In this document: one piece after another, positions 45,561-56,607 of the stretch | Layout of the letters: each line of letters starts with the position of its first letter | How positions within the stretch are numbered: the first letter of the stretch is position 1 | Assembly (NCBI GenBank): GCA_037127255.1 | Contig: JBANSL010000004.1 | Coordinates: forward strand, 72,996,627 to 73,060,626 | Length of the DNA stretch: 64,000 nt | Source of the DNA: Persicaria tinctoria | Taxonomy: Eukaryota; Streptophyta; Magnoliopsida; Caryophyllales; Polygonaceae | Direction: 5' to 3' | The notes under the pieces: model-generated | Databases searched by the model: none | What the model was told of the DNA's origin: nothing | The model's input: only the letters and a program-made list of their open reading frames with translations | Position numbers and translations under genes: made by a program

Positions 45561-46170
45561 AAGTCAGGCCCAGTAATCGCATGCGGGTCCTCTGACCGCG
45601 CTGAGGCCATATAACATGCCTATACCTAAATAAAGGATGACTAATGCAGTACAATATTTAAATCACATAAGCATGCTTTGACAGTTATAATATGCGGAAA
45701 AACTGTAAAGGGCCCAAGGGCCAAGACAATGCCAAGTGGCACATCTCTCTCCTACCTCAGCACCCCTTCCCGTTAGTGTAGAGACTGGCCAGTTCGATGC
45801 TATAGCATATCAATTTCCTCGTGGTGGTGCACAAACCACGGCATCATCATATCATATCATCTCATCGTTTCCCCGATGGTGCTGGGCTATCATATCATGC
45901 TCATATCAACTCGATTGACTCAGGGCAAACCCGATGGGGCTGGGCTACCCTATGACCCTAGAAAAGACTCTAGGACTATCACAGATAACGACCGTTCTGT
46001 TTCAAACACACATAGTAACCATATGCTCAGTTCAATGCAATCCTAGCATGATACTACATGGCATGCTTTAATATGCAACAAAACTACACATCACATGACA
46101 CATCAGGCAGGAGGTCCAGGTTACTGAGTAAGTCCCGTAGGATACTTACCTGAAGATGCATAACAGCAAG
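45560..46170. repeat. Unassigned repetitive DNA replacing the LINE 3' end
   Basis: The LINE reading ends here, near GCGGGTCCTCTGACC. What follows is non-coding with short repeats (CATATCATATCATCTCATC, about 45,850) and a GGTGCTGGGCT doublet. It is probably part of the same repeat as the next entry. The class is unknown; LTR-like composition. Confidence 0.4.
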
Positions 46171-46735
46171 ATAACACAAGCAAGAGCCCAAATGCAAGTC
46201 CAAAGCAATCCAAAAGCAATACACACCTATCATCAAGCCATTTCCATAAGCTACCGGACCAACATTCATACACACGAAACTCAAGTTCTCAACATACTCA
46301 AAACCAACCGATTGTAAAACCGTTTTATAAAACATTTCCGATACGATCAACATCGACCAAAATCATTCTTCCAATCAAACCCATTGATAAAATCATACCA
46401 ACCATATTTTCCAAACTCTTAAATCCCAAATTAAGTCAACTTATATTCAAAATAATTTCTCAAATAATACTTGTCCAAATCAAGAGAAAGTATCAAATTT
46501 TCCAAGTCAACCCAAAATCTTGTTTTACCAAAATATTTCGGCATTTTAGTTTTCAACAACAATTCCTTAAAGAGATATTTCCGAGAACTGAAAATCTCTT
46601 TTTAAATAATTTATTACCCATATACATAACTAACATAAACATCAACTATTTTTACAGGCCATTCAAAATTCCGAAAATTCCATACTCAAATCACCACAAA
46701 GTTACATATTCCCAATAATAACACTTTTAAAATAA
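46171..46735. repeat. 550-bp repeat, copy 1, carrying the empty Helitron target site
   Basis: Matches 51,265-51,809 in the same orientation with about 95% identity, judged by eye. The match runs to AAATAA at 46,735 and here continues with TGTTATAG, whereas the second copy is interrupted at that point by the Helitron 3' end. A fragment of some larger repeat. Confidence 0.88.
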
Positions 46736-46859
46736 TGTTATAGTAAATAATAATTCCCAAAATATATTTATCACAAAATACTAATATAATAACAATCATA
46801 TAACATATCAAATATATAAATAACGTAGTAATCATATGACGATATACTAAAACAAGGAT

Positions 46860-48830
46860 TATTTGCAGAAATATACCAATTTTTTGCTACTTTGGCATAA
46901 ATATCAGTGGGGGGGTAAATATTGCATAGGGGGATAACAATTGCTACTTTTGCAAATAAAACCTCAAAGTCACCACCGGTTCCCGGTCAAAATAAAAAAT
47001 AAAAAAAATATTTAATCCACCAAGAGATGGGGATGATGACATGCCAAGGGGAGTGATGTAGGGAGCAATGATTAAGGAAGCTTTTAAATTCCCTTCTCTC
47101 TTCTGCCAAAACAAGAGGAAGCTTAAGAAGCTCAAGGTGTGAAATTAAGAGGGTCTTCATTGAAGGTGATCGGGAGGCAAAGGTGGGGCCAATTACTAGT
47201 TACATGCCGGGCATCCAAGAAAACGGGACAACAACTGAGTTCAACGTGCCAGAAGAAAAGTAACACATGCCAATACCATATAGTGGACATTAACAAAAAT
47301 GGGTAAGCTATCTTGTGGGTTTCTTTATGGACATAACTACTTCCCTTTTGTTCATATCCCCATTAAAATTGCTAAAACCATTTTATGCTTTTACGAGTGC
47401 AGGGGAGAAAGAGCTCGTATTTGTTACGATTATGGTCGACCAGTGTACGACCAGTCCGACTGGGATGCGTTCAAGTTTCTCAACTCGACCATAGGAGAAC
47501 GAGTGTGTCCCTCTCCGTTGTACGTGTCATTGAAAGAAATTGGCACACAGGTAGGCCTCCGGTCTATGGTGGTAGACTTGTCTCCGAAAACCAACCCATA
47601 CGGAGGTGCAGTCCCTTCTGCATACCTGGGCATCAACAAGTCGATGTACATGGAGAGTACAAAGTTTGGCATACAAAATTCCATGTCGGGCACAGAAAAC
47701 TGAGATGCTGGCACAGAATTTCCAACCTCTGTCATGGACAATTCAGCGCCTGAAACCTGCACAACCACGATAACGCATCAACCAAATGGGTAAAGCAAAG
47801 TGCATGACAAAGACGATGGGAAATCGATCATATGTCTCAGTAGTGATGACGAAGACATTTTAGAATGGAATGGTGAACCGTCTCATGAAACTTCCTTTCA
47901 GTTGGGGGGGCTCCTTCGAAGAGGTCATGACATTACCCATGCAGTGAATCCAGGAACACATACCTGGGTCCGGTGGGATTCAAACAAGCAGTTCAAGTAT
48001 GCTTTCATCAGCCTCGGGGTCTGGAGGAGGGCAGTCCCCCCATCTTCGCAAGGTACGTCCCAATCACTACTAATTTGACAATGTGCCAGTTCAAAGGTTT
48101 TGTAAGCCAGACACATTGACATTTGTGCCATGTCCCTTCAAATGTGTGCCAACTGTATCCTTTGCTCATGTCGTAGGTGTCCTGTGTGGACGGGAGCTTT
48201 CTAAAGGGAAAGTACAAGGGGACGATGCTAACGGCAACAACCCAAGACGCGGACCATAAGAAATCGGAGGTGGCCCAGATTCGGACAATTGGAGGAGGTC
48301 GGAGGAAGAAGGAGGAGAGAGGTGAGGGTTCGGATTCCGGCCTTCTCCAGCGGCGGCACAGATTCGGGCAATTGGAGTAGGAAGAAGGAGAGTGGTGCGG
48401 GTTCAGATTTCGGCTCTCTCCGGAGGAATCGGAGTCGGGAGTGAGCGTCGCTCTTGCCGAAGGAATTGGAGTCGGGAGTGGGGGCTCAAATCGAAGTCGG
48501 TAGTTGTTGAATCGAAGACGGAGCTGGCACAGATTCGGACCAGACAATTGGAGGAGAAAGGAGGAGAAAGGAGGAGAGATGTGTGGGTTTGGATTCCGGC
48601 CAGAACCGTTCGAGAGATGGATTGCAAACGGAGTAGATGGTTGTTCCGCCGCCGATATCCTCCTCCGGGGTCTGCGCCGCCGCTTACCTTTTACCCCCTT
48701 AAGAAATCGGTTATTTTTTGCCATTTGTTCAAGCCTTTTGCTATTTTTGCAATATTTTCAAGGAGAGAGTTAATTTTACCAATCTCACCCGATTTTGGTA
48801 TATTAGATGCAATTCTCTCCTAAATAAGGA
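46860..48830 (+). mobile_element. Decayed MULE carrying part of a transposase gene
   Basis: The ends are weakly inverted: TTATTTGCAGAAATATACCA on the left, and GGTATATTAGATGCAATTCT on the right (about 48,800). Between them lies a MuDR-like transposase fragment. Right of it is GC-rich sequence (48,260-48,700) with repeated CGGAGTCGGGAGTG-like units and frames on both strands that do not resemble a protein. I could not fix a 9-bp TSD, so the limits are approximate. Confidence 0.6.
47299..48260 (+). pseudogene. MuDR-like transposase, N-terminal fragment
   Basis: 47,299-47,703 encodes about 134 residues with a region (RICYDYGRPVYDQSDWDAFKF) that resembles the N-terminal part of plant MULE proteins. 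47,800-48,078 is an acidic stretch (CLSSDDEDILEW) in another frame. From about 48,177 the frame reads VSCVDGSFLKGKYKGTMLTA, the start of the MULE transposase domain with the first catalytic Asp of the DDE triad. It stops at about 48,255, so the rest of the catalytic domain and the zinc finger are missing. Assignment rests mainly on this last motif. Confidence 0.68.
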
Positions 48831-49640
48831 TAACAACAACTAGCAACAATTAATACTATTGAACAAACTCCAAAAAGACTCAGCATGCCCAACCATATAA
48901 GCTGGAAAAAGGGAGATCCGGACCCGCCCAACACTCAGCCCAACCCGGAAGGAAACCGGATCCAATAGAAAAGAAAGGAAGGCATTTCTCCCCCAATATT
49001 ATAACCCGGTTGACTTGAAATGGGTCCGGCCCAACCCGAGCCCAAAGGAAATAAGGATTCGGATCTGCCTCCTTCCCTACGGAAGAGCAGAGCTCTCGGC
49101 TTCGGTGACGGAAAACGCGGAAGAAGGAATAATACCGGCCCCTACCGGCGGCCTTTCGGCCTGAGACTCTCCCGCCCCTACCGGACCTCGATTCCGACCA
49201 CCACCCAACCCACAGACTGAAACGCGGCCAAGAGAGGAGAGAATAAAAAGAGAAACTCACCGAGATGTTCGAAGGACTTCGCCGGAGGAGATACATCGGA
49301 GTTCCTTGGGCTGGCCTGGGGCAGCGCCGATAAGTTCTTGGCCTCAAACGAAAGGGATTGAGTCAAAGGGCGAGCTACTAGATTTGAGAGTGAAAAGAAA
49401 TGAGGAAGGGGCATACCGTTCGAATTTGAGGAGAATAGAGGAGGAGGAGAAACTAGAAAGAGGGGCTCTGCGTCGGTGGCTCCGGCGTCGGTCGAGATCG
49501 TCGAGGGTGGACAGAGCCCGAGATTCATAGCGGTAACAGGGGAGAACAGGCGGTGGCGACCGTGGGTGGTTGATAGAGGAAATCGAGATTGCAAATAAAA
49601 GTTAAATAAAATAAGCAAATCGATTCAGTTCCCAGCAAAT
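48831..49640. other. GC-richer unassigned DNA
   Basis: GGCCC/CCCGG-rich. Several overlapping frames occur on both strands (longest 155 codons, minus strand, 48,880-49,347) without family motifs. It may be part of an LTR or retroposon body, similar in composition to copies B and D. Confidence 0.35.
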
Positions 49641-51264
49641 GACGTGCAAGACTCCCTCTCGTTGTAGCAGCAGGAAGTCAGGTTCGATCCTCGAGGAAGC
49701 TGGTCAGTGGGTCTCAGGTAGCGGAAGGATCTCACGGACAGAACACGACTTCAGGGGTACTCGACCTCGACTAAGGGTAGTCGACAGGGGCTGGGCACAG
49801 TCGAATCCGAGCAAGCAGCAGTCACTGGAGTTGGTCGATCTCGGGGAAACTACTCGACGTCGAGGAAGGTTTTCAATGTCGAGTAAGCCTTGTCGTAGTC
49901 GAGTAACTTGCAGAGACAGAAACAACAGCGATCTTTGCTCGATCGAAAATCAGTAGTCGACATCGACCAAGGTTGGTCGAAATCGAGCGGAAACAGAACG
50001 TAACAAATTGCGAATTTCGAATTTAAATAATGTATGAAAAAGAACTTCCAAGATTGGGGTTTGCAACAACTATTACCATGAAAGCGGAATTATAAGTAAT
50101 AAAAGATGGCAACTTTATCGATAAAAGAAAAGGCTTTCACCCAATCCGACAAGTAGGAATATAAATCTCGCGATAAATAACCATAATTGTGTCTATTCCT
50201 TTTCATAATTAGAATTTATAATCTTCCGAATAAAAATCCTAATTACTAACCAAGTTTCACAAAATGAGTTCTTCAATTTCTTAATTAAAGGTTAAGCACA
50301 AGGAATAGAATGAATAAGATAAAGTACCTTCTTTTGCAATTCGCTAATCCACCCACATGGCTCTCGTTGGGCTCACCACAACCCTAGAAGTAGGTGGACT
50401 ACTCACGCCTCATCATAGCAATCGACATTATTGATGTAAAAGAAACTTGCATAAACTGTATTCAAAGTCTTTACAATCCCGACACTCATACTTTCGTAGA
50501 ATGCAAAAACCCTAAAACCTTCTAACTTCTAAACTATGTATGGAACTACTTCTCTAGAATTCAATGAATTAAAAACTAGCCACATGGGCTTTATTTATAA
50601 GGTTTAATCCTTACTAATCAATGAAAGTAAATCTATCTATTTTCTAAAGATAAAACTTAATTAAATAAAACATAAATCTAAAAGCAAATATCTAAATATC
50701 TTCAAGTGGGTGAATAATCCTCTTTCCATTGATAGATCTTGATAGAAATTAGATAGACTCGGTCTTCCTTCGTGCCCAAGTGATCAACTCGTCCTCGGAT
50801 GGGCCCAATTGACTCATGGCCTAAGAAAGTTCTGGTCAACGTCGACCAAATTTGGTCGACCTTGAGTAACGTTGCTCGATCTCGTCTTCCCCTCGTCAAC
50901 TCGAGCAGCTTCTCTCTTCTTCTCGAACTCGGGCATGCTTTGGATTTGGTCGATGTCGAGTAAGGTCAAGCTCGAGTTGTCTTCGTTTTCTGTCCTTGGC
51001 CATTTCTATTCTCTTTTGTAGTCGATGTCGAGGAAGTTTGTCGACATCGAGTAAAGTTCAGCTTTCGTCCTCTCCTCTTGGTTTCGTCCCGGAATGGCTC
51101 CAAATTCTGCAAAATTCACCCAAAATTGGTGTAGATCTCTATTTCTGATAAATACGCATATACTACACAAATTCTACATATTCTCCCAGCCCGAAATATG
51201 CAAAGTATATAGAATAAGGAGCTAAAATGTATATAAAAACATAGAATAAGGAGCTAAAATGTAT
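49640..51264. repeat. Unassigned repeat with two clusters of TCGAC/TCGAG motifs
   Basis: Clusters of (A/G)TCGA(C/T)NTCGA(C/G) motifs lie at about 49,750-49,990 and 50,830-51,045, on either side of an AT-rich 850-bp core without genes. The right end has a 34-bp tandem doublet (AATAAGGAGCTAAAATGTAT at about 51,211 and 51,245). It looks like one mobile element inserted beside the 550-bp repeat, but its ends and class are unknown. Confidence 0.45.
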
Positions 51265-51809
51265 ATAACACAAGCAAGAGCCCAAATGCAAGTACAAAGC
51301 AATCCAAAAGCAATACACACCTATCATCAATCCATTTCCATAAGCTACCGGACCAACATTCATACACACGAAACCCAAGTTCTCAACATACTCAAAACCA
51401 ACCAATCGTAAAACCGTTTTCAAAAACCTTTCCGATACAATCAAAATCATTCTTCAAATCAAACCCATTGATAAAATCATACCAACCATATTTTCCAAAC
51501 TCTTAAATCCCAAATTAAGTCAACTCATATTCAAAATAATTTCTCAAATAATACTTGTCCAAATCAAGAGAAAGTATCAAATTTTCCAAGTCAACCCAAA
51601 ATCTTGTTTTACCAAAATATTCCGGCATTTTAGTTTTCAACAACAATTCCTTAAAGAGATATTTCTGAGAACTTAAAATCTCTTTTTAAATAATTTATCA
51701 CCCATATACAAAACATAAACTATTTTTACAAGCCATTCAAAATTCCCGAAATTCCATACTCAAATCACCACAAAGTTACATATTCCCAATAATAACACTT
51801 TTAAAATAA
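51265..51809. repeat. 550-bp repeat, copy 2, interrupted by the Helitron
   Basis: Second copy of 46,171-46,735. The match ends exactly at ...AAAATAA, where the Helitron terminus begins. The rest of the repeat should continue beyond the Helitron, outside the window. Confidence 0.88.
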
Positions 51810-51820
51810 CTAGTTGCACA

Positions 51821-51839
51821 GCGCGTGCTTCGCACGCAC
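51821..51839 (-). promoter_or_regulatory. Helitron 3'-terminal hairpin
   Basis: On the plus strand GCGCGTGC-TTC-GCACGCAC: an 8-bp stem with one mismatch and a 3-base loop, 11 bases from the CTAG end. This is the usual position of the Helitron transposition-termination hairpin. Confidence 0.9.
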
Positions 51840-51937
51840 GTGTACCTTTCGTGTAAAGTTAAAGATAAAATTATATTTAGATGTTTGAGTTTTCGTATAG
51901 TTTATCTTCGATCCAATATTGGTTAAAGGTGAAATCC

Positions 51938-51966
51938 CCCCCCCCCCCCCCCCCCCCCCAAACCCC

Positions 51967-51997
<31 letters not shown>

Positions 51998-51999
51998 AA
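51938..51999. repeat. Long C tract interrupted by AAA, followed by an A run
   Basis: About 22 C, three A, about 24 C, then about 12 A. On the minus strand this is a strong G-quadruplex candidate. The length may be unreliable, because homopolymers this long are error-prone in assemblies. Confidence 0.85.
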
Positions 52000-52377
52000 G
52001 GTATGTAAAACAAGCAATTTGTGTTGTTGACAATGTTTACATTGTAGAAGTGCATTATTTAACTCTAACATGATACAGAATAAAGCACATATTGAAGGCT
52101 GAATAAACAAAGGCAAGAGCTACACATACATAATGTGATTGGACATTGTTACATATTACTTGGTTCAGTGAGTGGACAACACACACTGAATGCAACTGTC
52201 TTTATGCATGCATTAGATGAAATGCTTTACTGATCTCAGCAAGTGTTGCTTAACGCTCCACCACCAGGAGTTTAGATTTTTAAGTGCAGTATGTTCCCTG
52301 CAAAAAAAAAGTGGAAATAATATTTAAAAAAATCAATAATTTTTACATATTAAAATTTATCAAAAATATTACTTGTG

Positions 52378-53435
52378 CTATATGATATGAGCTCTTTTTA
52401 ATATTTCGAAGGAAACGACATTTTTTACCGCATTGTTTGGTTTTTCGGTTGAAAACATGGTAAGAACCTTTATACAATTTTGCTTTTTAACTCGTGACAA
52501 TGCTACGTATAGTTGGCCATGTGAAAAGCAATGTTGATGTAAACACGCTGCAACCTTCTCTAATGTTTGACCCTGTGCTTTGTTTATTGTCATTGCAAAA
52601 CACAATTTGATCGGGAACTGCTTTCTTTCAAAATTGAATGGATACTTTATTGAAGAAGGTGGTTTTAATGTTATCCTTGGAAGAAATACTTGTTCACCTT
52701 TATAATAGCCAGTTGGTATTTCACAATGTATGAGATTTTTTGAGAAACTTTTGCAGATAAGTCTTGTTCCATTACATAATCCTGATGATGGATCTAAGTT
52801 GCGGAGCAATATAACTGGACAATTTTCTTTTATAATAAGTTCATGTGGACTCATACCACTTGGGCATAATGAATTTAAAAACTCTAATGGATATGTGTTG
52901 TTTTTGTCACCAATTACAGAGTCAAAACTTTTATATGTAATAGATGTTCCTTTAAATTTTTCAATCATTATTTTATTTATATAGTCTACATCTTCATTTT
53001 TTGGTGTTAAAATTGATCGGGAGCTAAAAATTTCTGGATTAAGAGAAGTACTTTCTAATTCTGGGAAGATTGTTGTAGCTAGATAGTCAAAGTATTCAAT
53101 CTGGTTGTTAAATGATGTGACAATTTCATTTGGAAGTTGGACTAAACTATTTTCTTCACTTTGCAGTTCTCCGTTGCCCAATTTTAATAAAAAAAATCTG
53201 CAAACTTATGATCTTCCTTTGCTCTCATGTTTTTAGTGAGTCTATACTTTACAAGATAAGGCCATATGTAAGAGCTAACTAAGCTAGCATCAACTGCTTC
53301 GTGTTCTGTTTTATGTGGTAGCACAGGTAGAACTTGTCGAAAATCACCACCAAAAACTACAATTTTTCCACCAAATAAATCACTACTATTACACATATCT
53401 TGAAGAAGTAGATGTAATGCTTCTATATATATATA
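52378..53435 (-). pseudogene. Helitron helicase (PIF1-like), C-terminal part
   Basis: Reading leftward from the MULE edge: EALHLLLQDMCN, then FGGKIVVFGGDFRQVLPV (helicase motif III, GDFRQ), YRLTKNMRA, LTPKNEDVDYIN, then FAMTINKAQGQTLEKVA, SHGQLYVALSRV (motifs V and VI), ending at TAA/TGA around 52,378. This is superfamily-1 PIF1-type DNA helicase sequence as fused to Helitron Rep. A frameshift at an A/T homopolymer near 53,185 separates two frames. It continues the reading that breaks at 56,608, from which it is separated by a 3.1-kb MULE. Confidence 0.92.
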
Positions 53436-54698
53436 CGGATTTTTCGTGAGGTACCCTCCAGGTACAAGCTAATTCGTGAAATGTACAAAAGTTTGGAATA
53501 TTTCGTGTGGTACCCCTCAGATTAGGACAATTTTCGTCTCGTGCCCCTCCTCCGTTAGAGTTAACTTTTCCCGTTTATTTGATACGAAAAAAAAGAAAGA
53601 AAATGATTTAACTGAATGAAAAAATAATGACCTACGGGCTACGAAGAGCGTGTTCTTTGGAGAAGTGCCGGAAGAGGTGACAAAGATTGGAGGAGTGCTT
53701 GACCGACGATTTGCGAAGACCGACCAGATGCCAGCGCTGCCTGAAGGGAAGACGGAGACCAACTTGTAGATTTCGACGACGATGGACGATGAAGGTAAGT
53801 CTTCTCTTAACTTCTTCCCTATTGAGAAATTAGGGCTTCAGGTTTTGGGTTATCTACTCAATTGTGTTTTGAGGATTTCGAAATTGGGGATTTTGAGTTT
53901 GAGAGTTTTGAAATTGGGGGTTTTGAGTTTGATTTTGTGAATTTGGGGTTTTGATTTAGATAGTTTCTTTAGTTCAATCTTCTAATATTGTGTCTTTGTC
54001 AAATATCTGAAACAGTGGAAAGTATTTGGCATAAACCTATATTTCTTTGATGTCTGAATGATCTCGCTATAGGATGAATATGAGTTGGTTTATTCCTTGT
54101 CTTGAAAGAGTGACCTGTCGTGAAAGAGTGAAACTGGATTGAGCCTCGCAAAGTCATCTCCAATCCAGTTTTAATTCTTTGGTTCGAGCGATCAAGCTCG
54201 ATGCAGGTACACACTAGTGGATGTTCTCAAACTTCTGATTTCTGTAAAGTCCTAACAAGTTTGGATTGGATTTGCTCTTGGTTAATTAGTAGTTACACAT
54301 TTACATTCAATTATGATGAAACATAACTCGATTTTCTCACTCTGCTTGATTAACAGAGGGTTCATTATAGTCTGAATTGGATCATGAAGTTCCAGGCTGC
54401 TGAACACGTTAGCTCATATTAAAAACAGTCTCGTTTGGGAATAATTTATGCAATACCTGCGTTTTCATCTAGATTGTTAAGTATAGCTTAGAGAAGTAAA
54501 GATTGAGTTTATGACAAGAACTAGAACTTTAGTGAATAGAAGTTGGTTCTGAAGGACTTATGACCCATCATATTTGAAGCTCTAGATTAGTGATTCAGTG
54601 ATGCTGCTGGTTTATGCAATTCGCTTATCTATCGGTTTCTATATATGTTTATGCCTCGTTGAAGATAGAACATGTTAGCCTCTTGCTTTCAAAATTTT

Positions 54699-54768
54699 GG
54701 CTTCTTAGCTCAACCGGTAGAGCATTGTGCTTTGGCACAAGATGTGGGTTCGAATCCCACATAAGCCA
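54699..54768 (+). repeat. tRNA-like sequence flanked by 21-bp direct repeats
   Basis: 70 nt fold as a cloverleaf: acceptor GGCTTCT with ATAAGCC plus A, D arm AGCTCAACCGGTAGAGC, T arm GTGGGTTCGAATCCCAC with perfect B box. The anticodon arm TTGTG-CTTTGG-CACAA has a 6-base loop, so no normal anticodon can be assigned. CCTCTTGCTTTCAAAATTTTG (54,679-54,699) recurs at 54,786-54,806 with one mismatch, like a target-site duplication around an 86-bp insert. Best read as a retroposed tRNA-like RNA or mini-SINE, not as a working tRNA gene. Confidence 0.75.
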
Positions 54769-54910
54769 CACATACATTGTATCAACCTCTTGCTTTGAAA
54801 ATTTTGATAGCTAGAGCTTTTGTTCATTTATTCAATCAAAGATATTTGCTATAATGGCTATTCAAGTACTTGCCAATTAACAAAGCTATGTATGCTAGTA
54901 ACCATAGACA

Positions 54911-54979
54911 ACCTATGTGGGATTCGAACCCACATCTTGTGCCTAAGCACAATGCTCTACCAATTGAGCTAATAGGCTA
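54911..54979 (-). repeat. tRNA-like sequence, opposite orientation
   Basis: On the minus strand TAGCCTATTAGCTCAATTGG, then TTGTG-CTTAGG-CACAA, then GTGGGTTCGAATCCCAC. It is about 85% identical to the copy at 54,699 and lies 142 bp away, inverted. It has the same 6-base anticodon loop, with a T-to-A change. The 10,575 copy shares its TAGCCTATTAGCTCAA head. Confidence 0.75.
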
Positions 54980-56090
54980 ACAAGTTCATACTAATGCTCA
55001 CTACAACCATAACACAAAATATGAGAAATAAAATATTTGTTAATTTCTCATTTAGGCAGAATTAGAGACACGGGGCATAAATAACATGTAGATTATGAAA
55101 TAACCTATGTGGAATTTGCATCCACATGTAGATTATGAAATAACCTGATCATGTTAAAAAAAAACCCAGCAAAAACCTGCATTTTTTACAGCAACACCCA
55201 GGCTACAAAACCAGCAAAAAGCCATTTTTTACCAAACATGACAGCAAAAAAACCAAGCAAAATATGCCAGCAAACACAAAATTTGACCATAAAATCAAGG
55301 ACAGACCACTAGACCTCAGTGTGTTTCTGTGTGGAGAGAGAACACACATTTGTGGATTCTGCATCTTTATTAACCATAAAATCAAGGACAGACCACTAGA
55401 CGACTTTGGAGAAATATTAACCTTATAAAAGAGGGTTCTTTCTTATATGTGTATGTGTGTGTATATCACATTTAATTTGACTCTACAACCAACAGCCCAA
55501 ACGACCAAACCCCTTGTGATCGAACAACAATAATTCAAGCTTTGTGATCATGTACTTTTTCGGTCGCTGTGTCAAAGGAGGGTATTGATGAAAGGGTTAT
55601 GGAGCTTGGAAATCTGAAGTGGGTCACCAAACATCTTGATTCTTGAACTAGATGAGAAATTATGACTTCAACTGATTAAGTTTCTTTTGTGTGTGAGAAA
55701 ATCAGTCAATCAAATAATTTGAAAGATTTTCCTGCATTAGATTTAGTGACTAGATTAATTGAATTTTGCCCTCAAACAAACTCATCCCAATTCTAAAGCT
55801 GAGCAAAGAAAATTACCAACTCACAAACAACAATAAGCAACCAATCTGATATATAACTAGCACTTCAAATCGATGAATAGAAAGAATTTCTCAACAATAT
55901 CTTTTCCTCCATCCTACAACAATAGCCCAAAATAGAAATAAGTAATCATAATGAACTTGTTTCTATTTAGTAATCACAACATTTAAACTTTGGAATCCAA
56001 GACAAAACCCTCCATTCAATCCCAAATGCAATCCAACAGCAAGAAGTTTGTAGTCCATCCTCTATTTAGACCCAAATCAGATTAAAGAAG
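54980..56090. other. MULE interior, nothing recognised
   Basis: AT-rich, with two copies of ATAAAATCAAGGACAGACCAC at about 55,290 and 55,375. No gene. Confidence 0.45.
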
Positions 56091-56315
56091 AAGATGACAA
56101 GCCAACCTCAATTCGAAGATCCTCCATCTACCATCCGACCCGAAACCCCCAATTCGAAAAAAACTCTAAAAATCAAAAAACCAGATGAGGAGGACAGAGA
56201 ACTTACCTCTACTGCCGATATCACCACGTTGGTCCACCTCAACGGCCTCCTCTCGTCATTATCAGCCTCCTTTCGTCGTCGGTGTCTCCATCTCTCTCTT
56301 GAACGAAGCTCGAAG

Positions 56316-56318
<3 letters not shown>

Positions 56319-56367
<49 letters not shown>
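56319..56367 (+). repeat. (CT)n microsatellite
   Basis: About 24 CT units. It lies in a CT-rich stretch that reads like the leader of a minus-strand captured exon. The flanking frames (56,094-56,487) are translations of the repeat. Confidence 0.95.
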
Positions 56368-56368
<1 letters not shown>

Positions 56369-56607
56369 ACGAAGAACTCCACTCTCAGCGTTCATACCCT
56401 TCAATTTCTTTATTTTGTTTTTTTTTTAATATTTTAACGGAAAAAGTTAACAGATACATGATAAGGGCACGCGGTGAACAAAAATAAAAGTTCAGGGGTA
56501 CCGTGCGAAATAGGCTAAACTTTTTGAATACCGCGCGAAAAAGACAATACCTCAGGGGTACCAGGTGAAATTTCCGATATATATATATATATATATATAT
56601 TTATTTT

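Larger units (their letters stand above)
53436..56576. mobile_element. 3.1-kb MULE inserted in the Helitron helicase gene
   Basis: The left end CGGATTTTTCGTGAGGTACC and the right end (complement: CGGAAATTTCACCTGGTACC) are diverged inverted repeats of about 150 bp. They share GGTACCCCT, TTTCG(C/T) and GTTAACTTTT motifs. Both ends abut (AT)n, so the 9-bp duplication ATATATATA is compatible but not diagnostic. The helicase coding sequence resumes on each side. There is no transposase. The interior has gene-like ends (ATG-containing exon-like stretch with GTAAGT at about 53,795; CT-rich leader at 56,100-56,400) suggesting captured sequence, plus two tRNA-like sequences. Confidence 0.85.

Noticed and set aside
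54699..54768. Functional tRNA gene (Gln UUG or similar)
   Set aside because: The best anticodon stem leaves a 6-base loop. Forcing a 7-base loop breaks the stem. Flanking repeats point to retroposition.
56094..56487. Arg/Glu- or Ser/Leu-repeat proteins on both strands
   Set aside because: They are translations of the (CT)n microsatellite.
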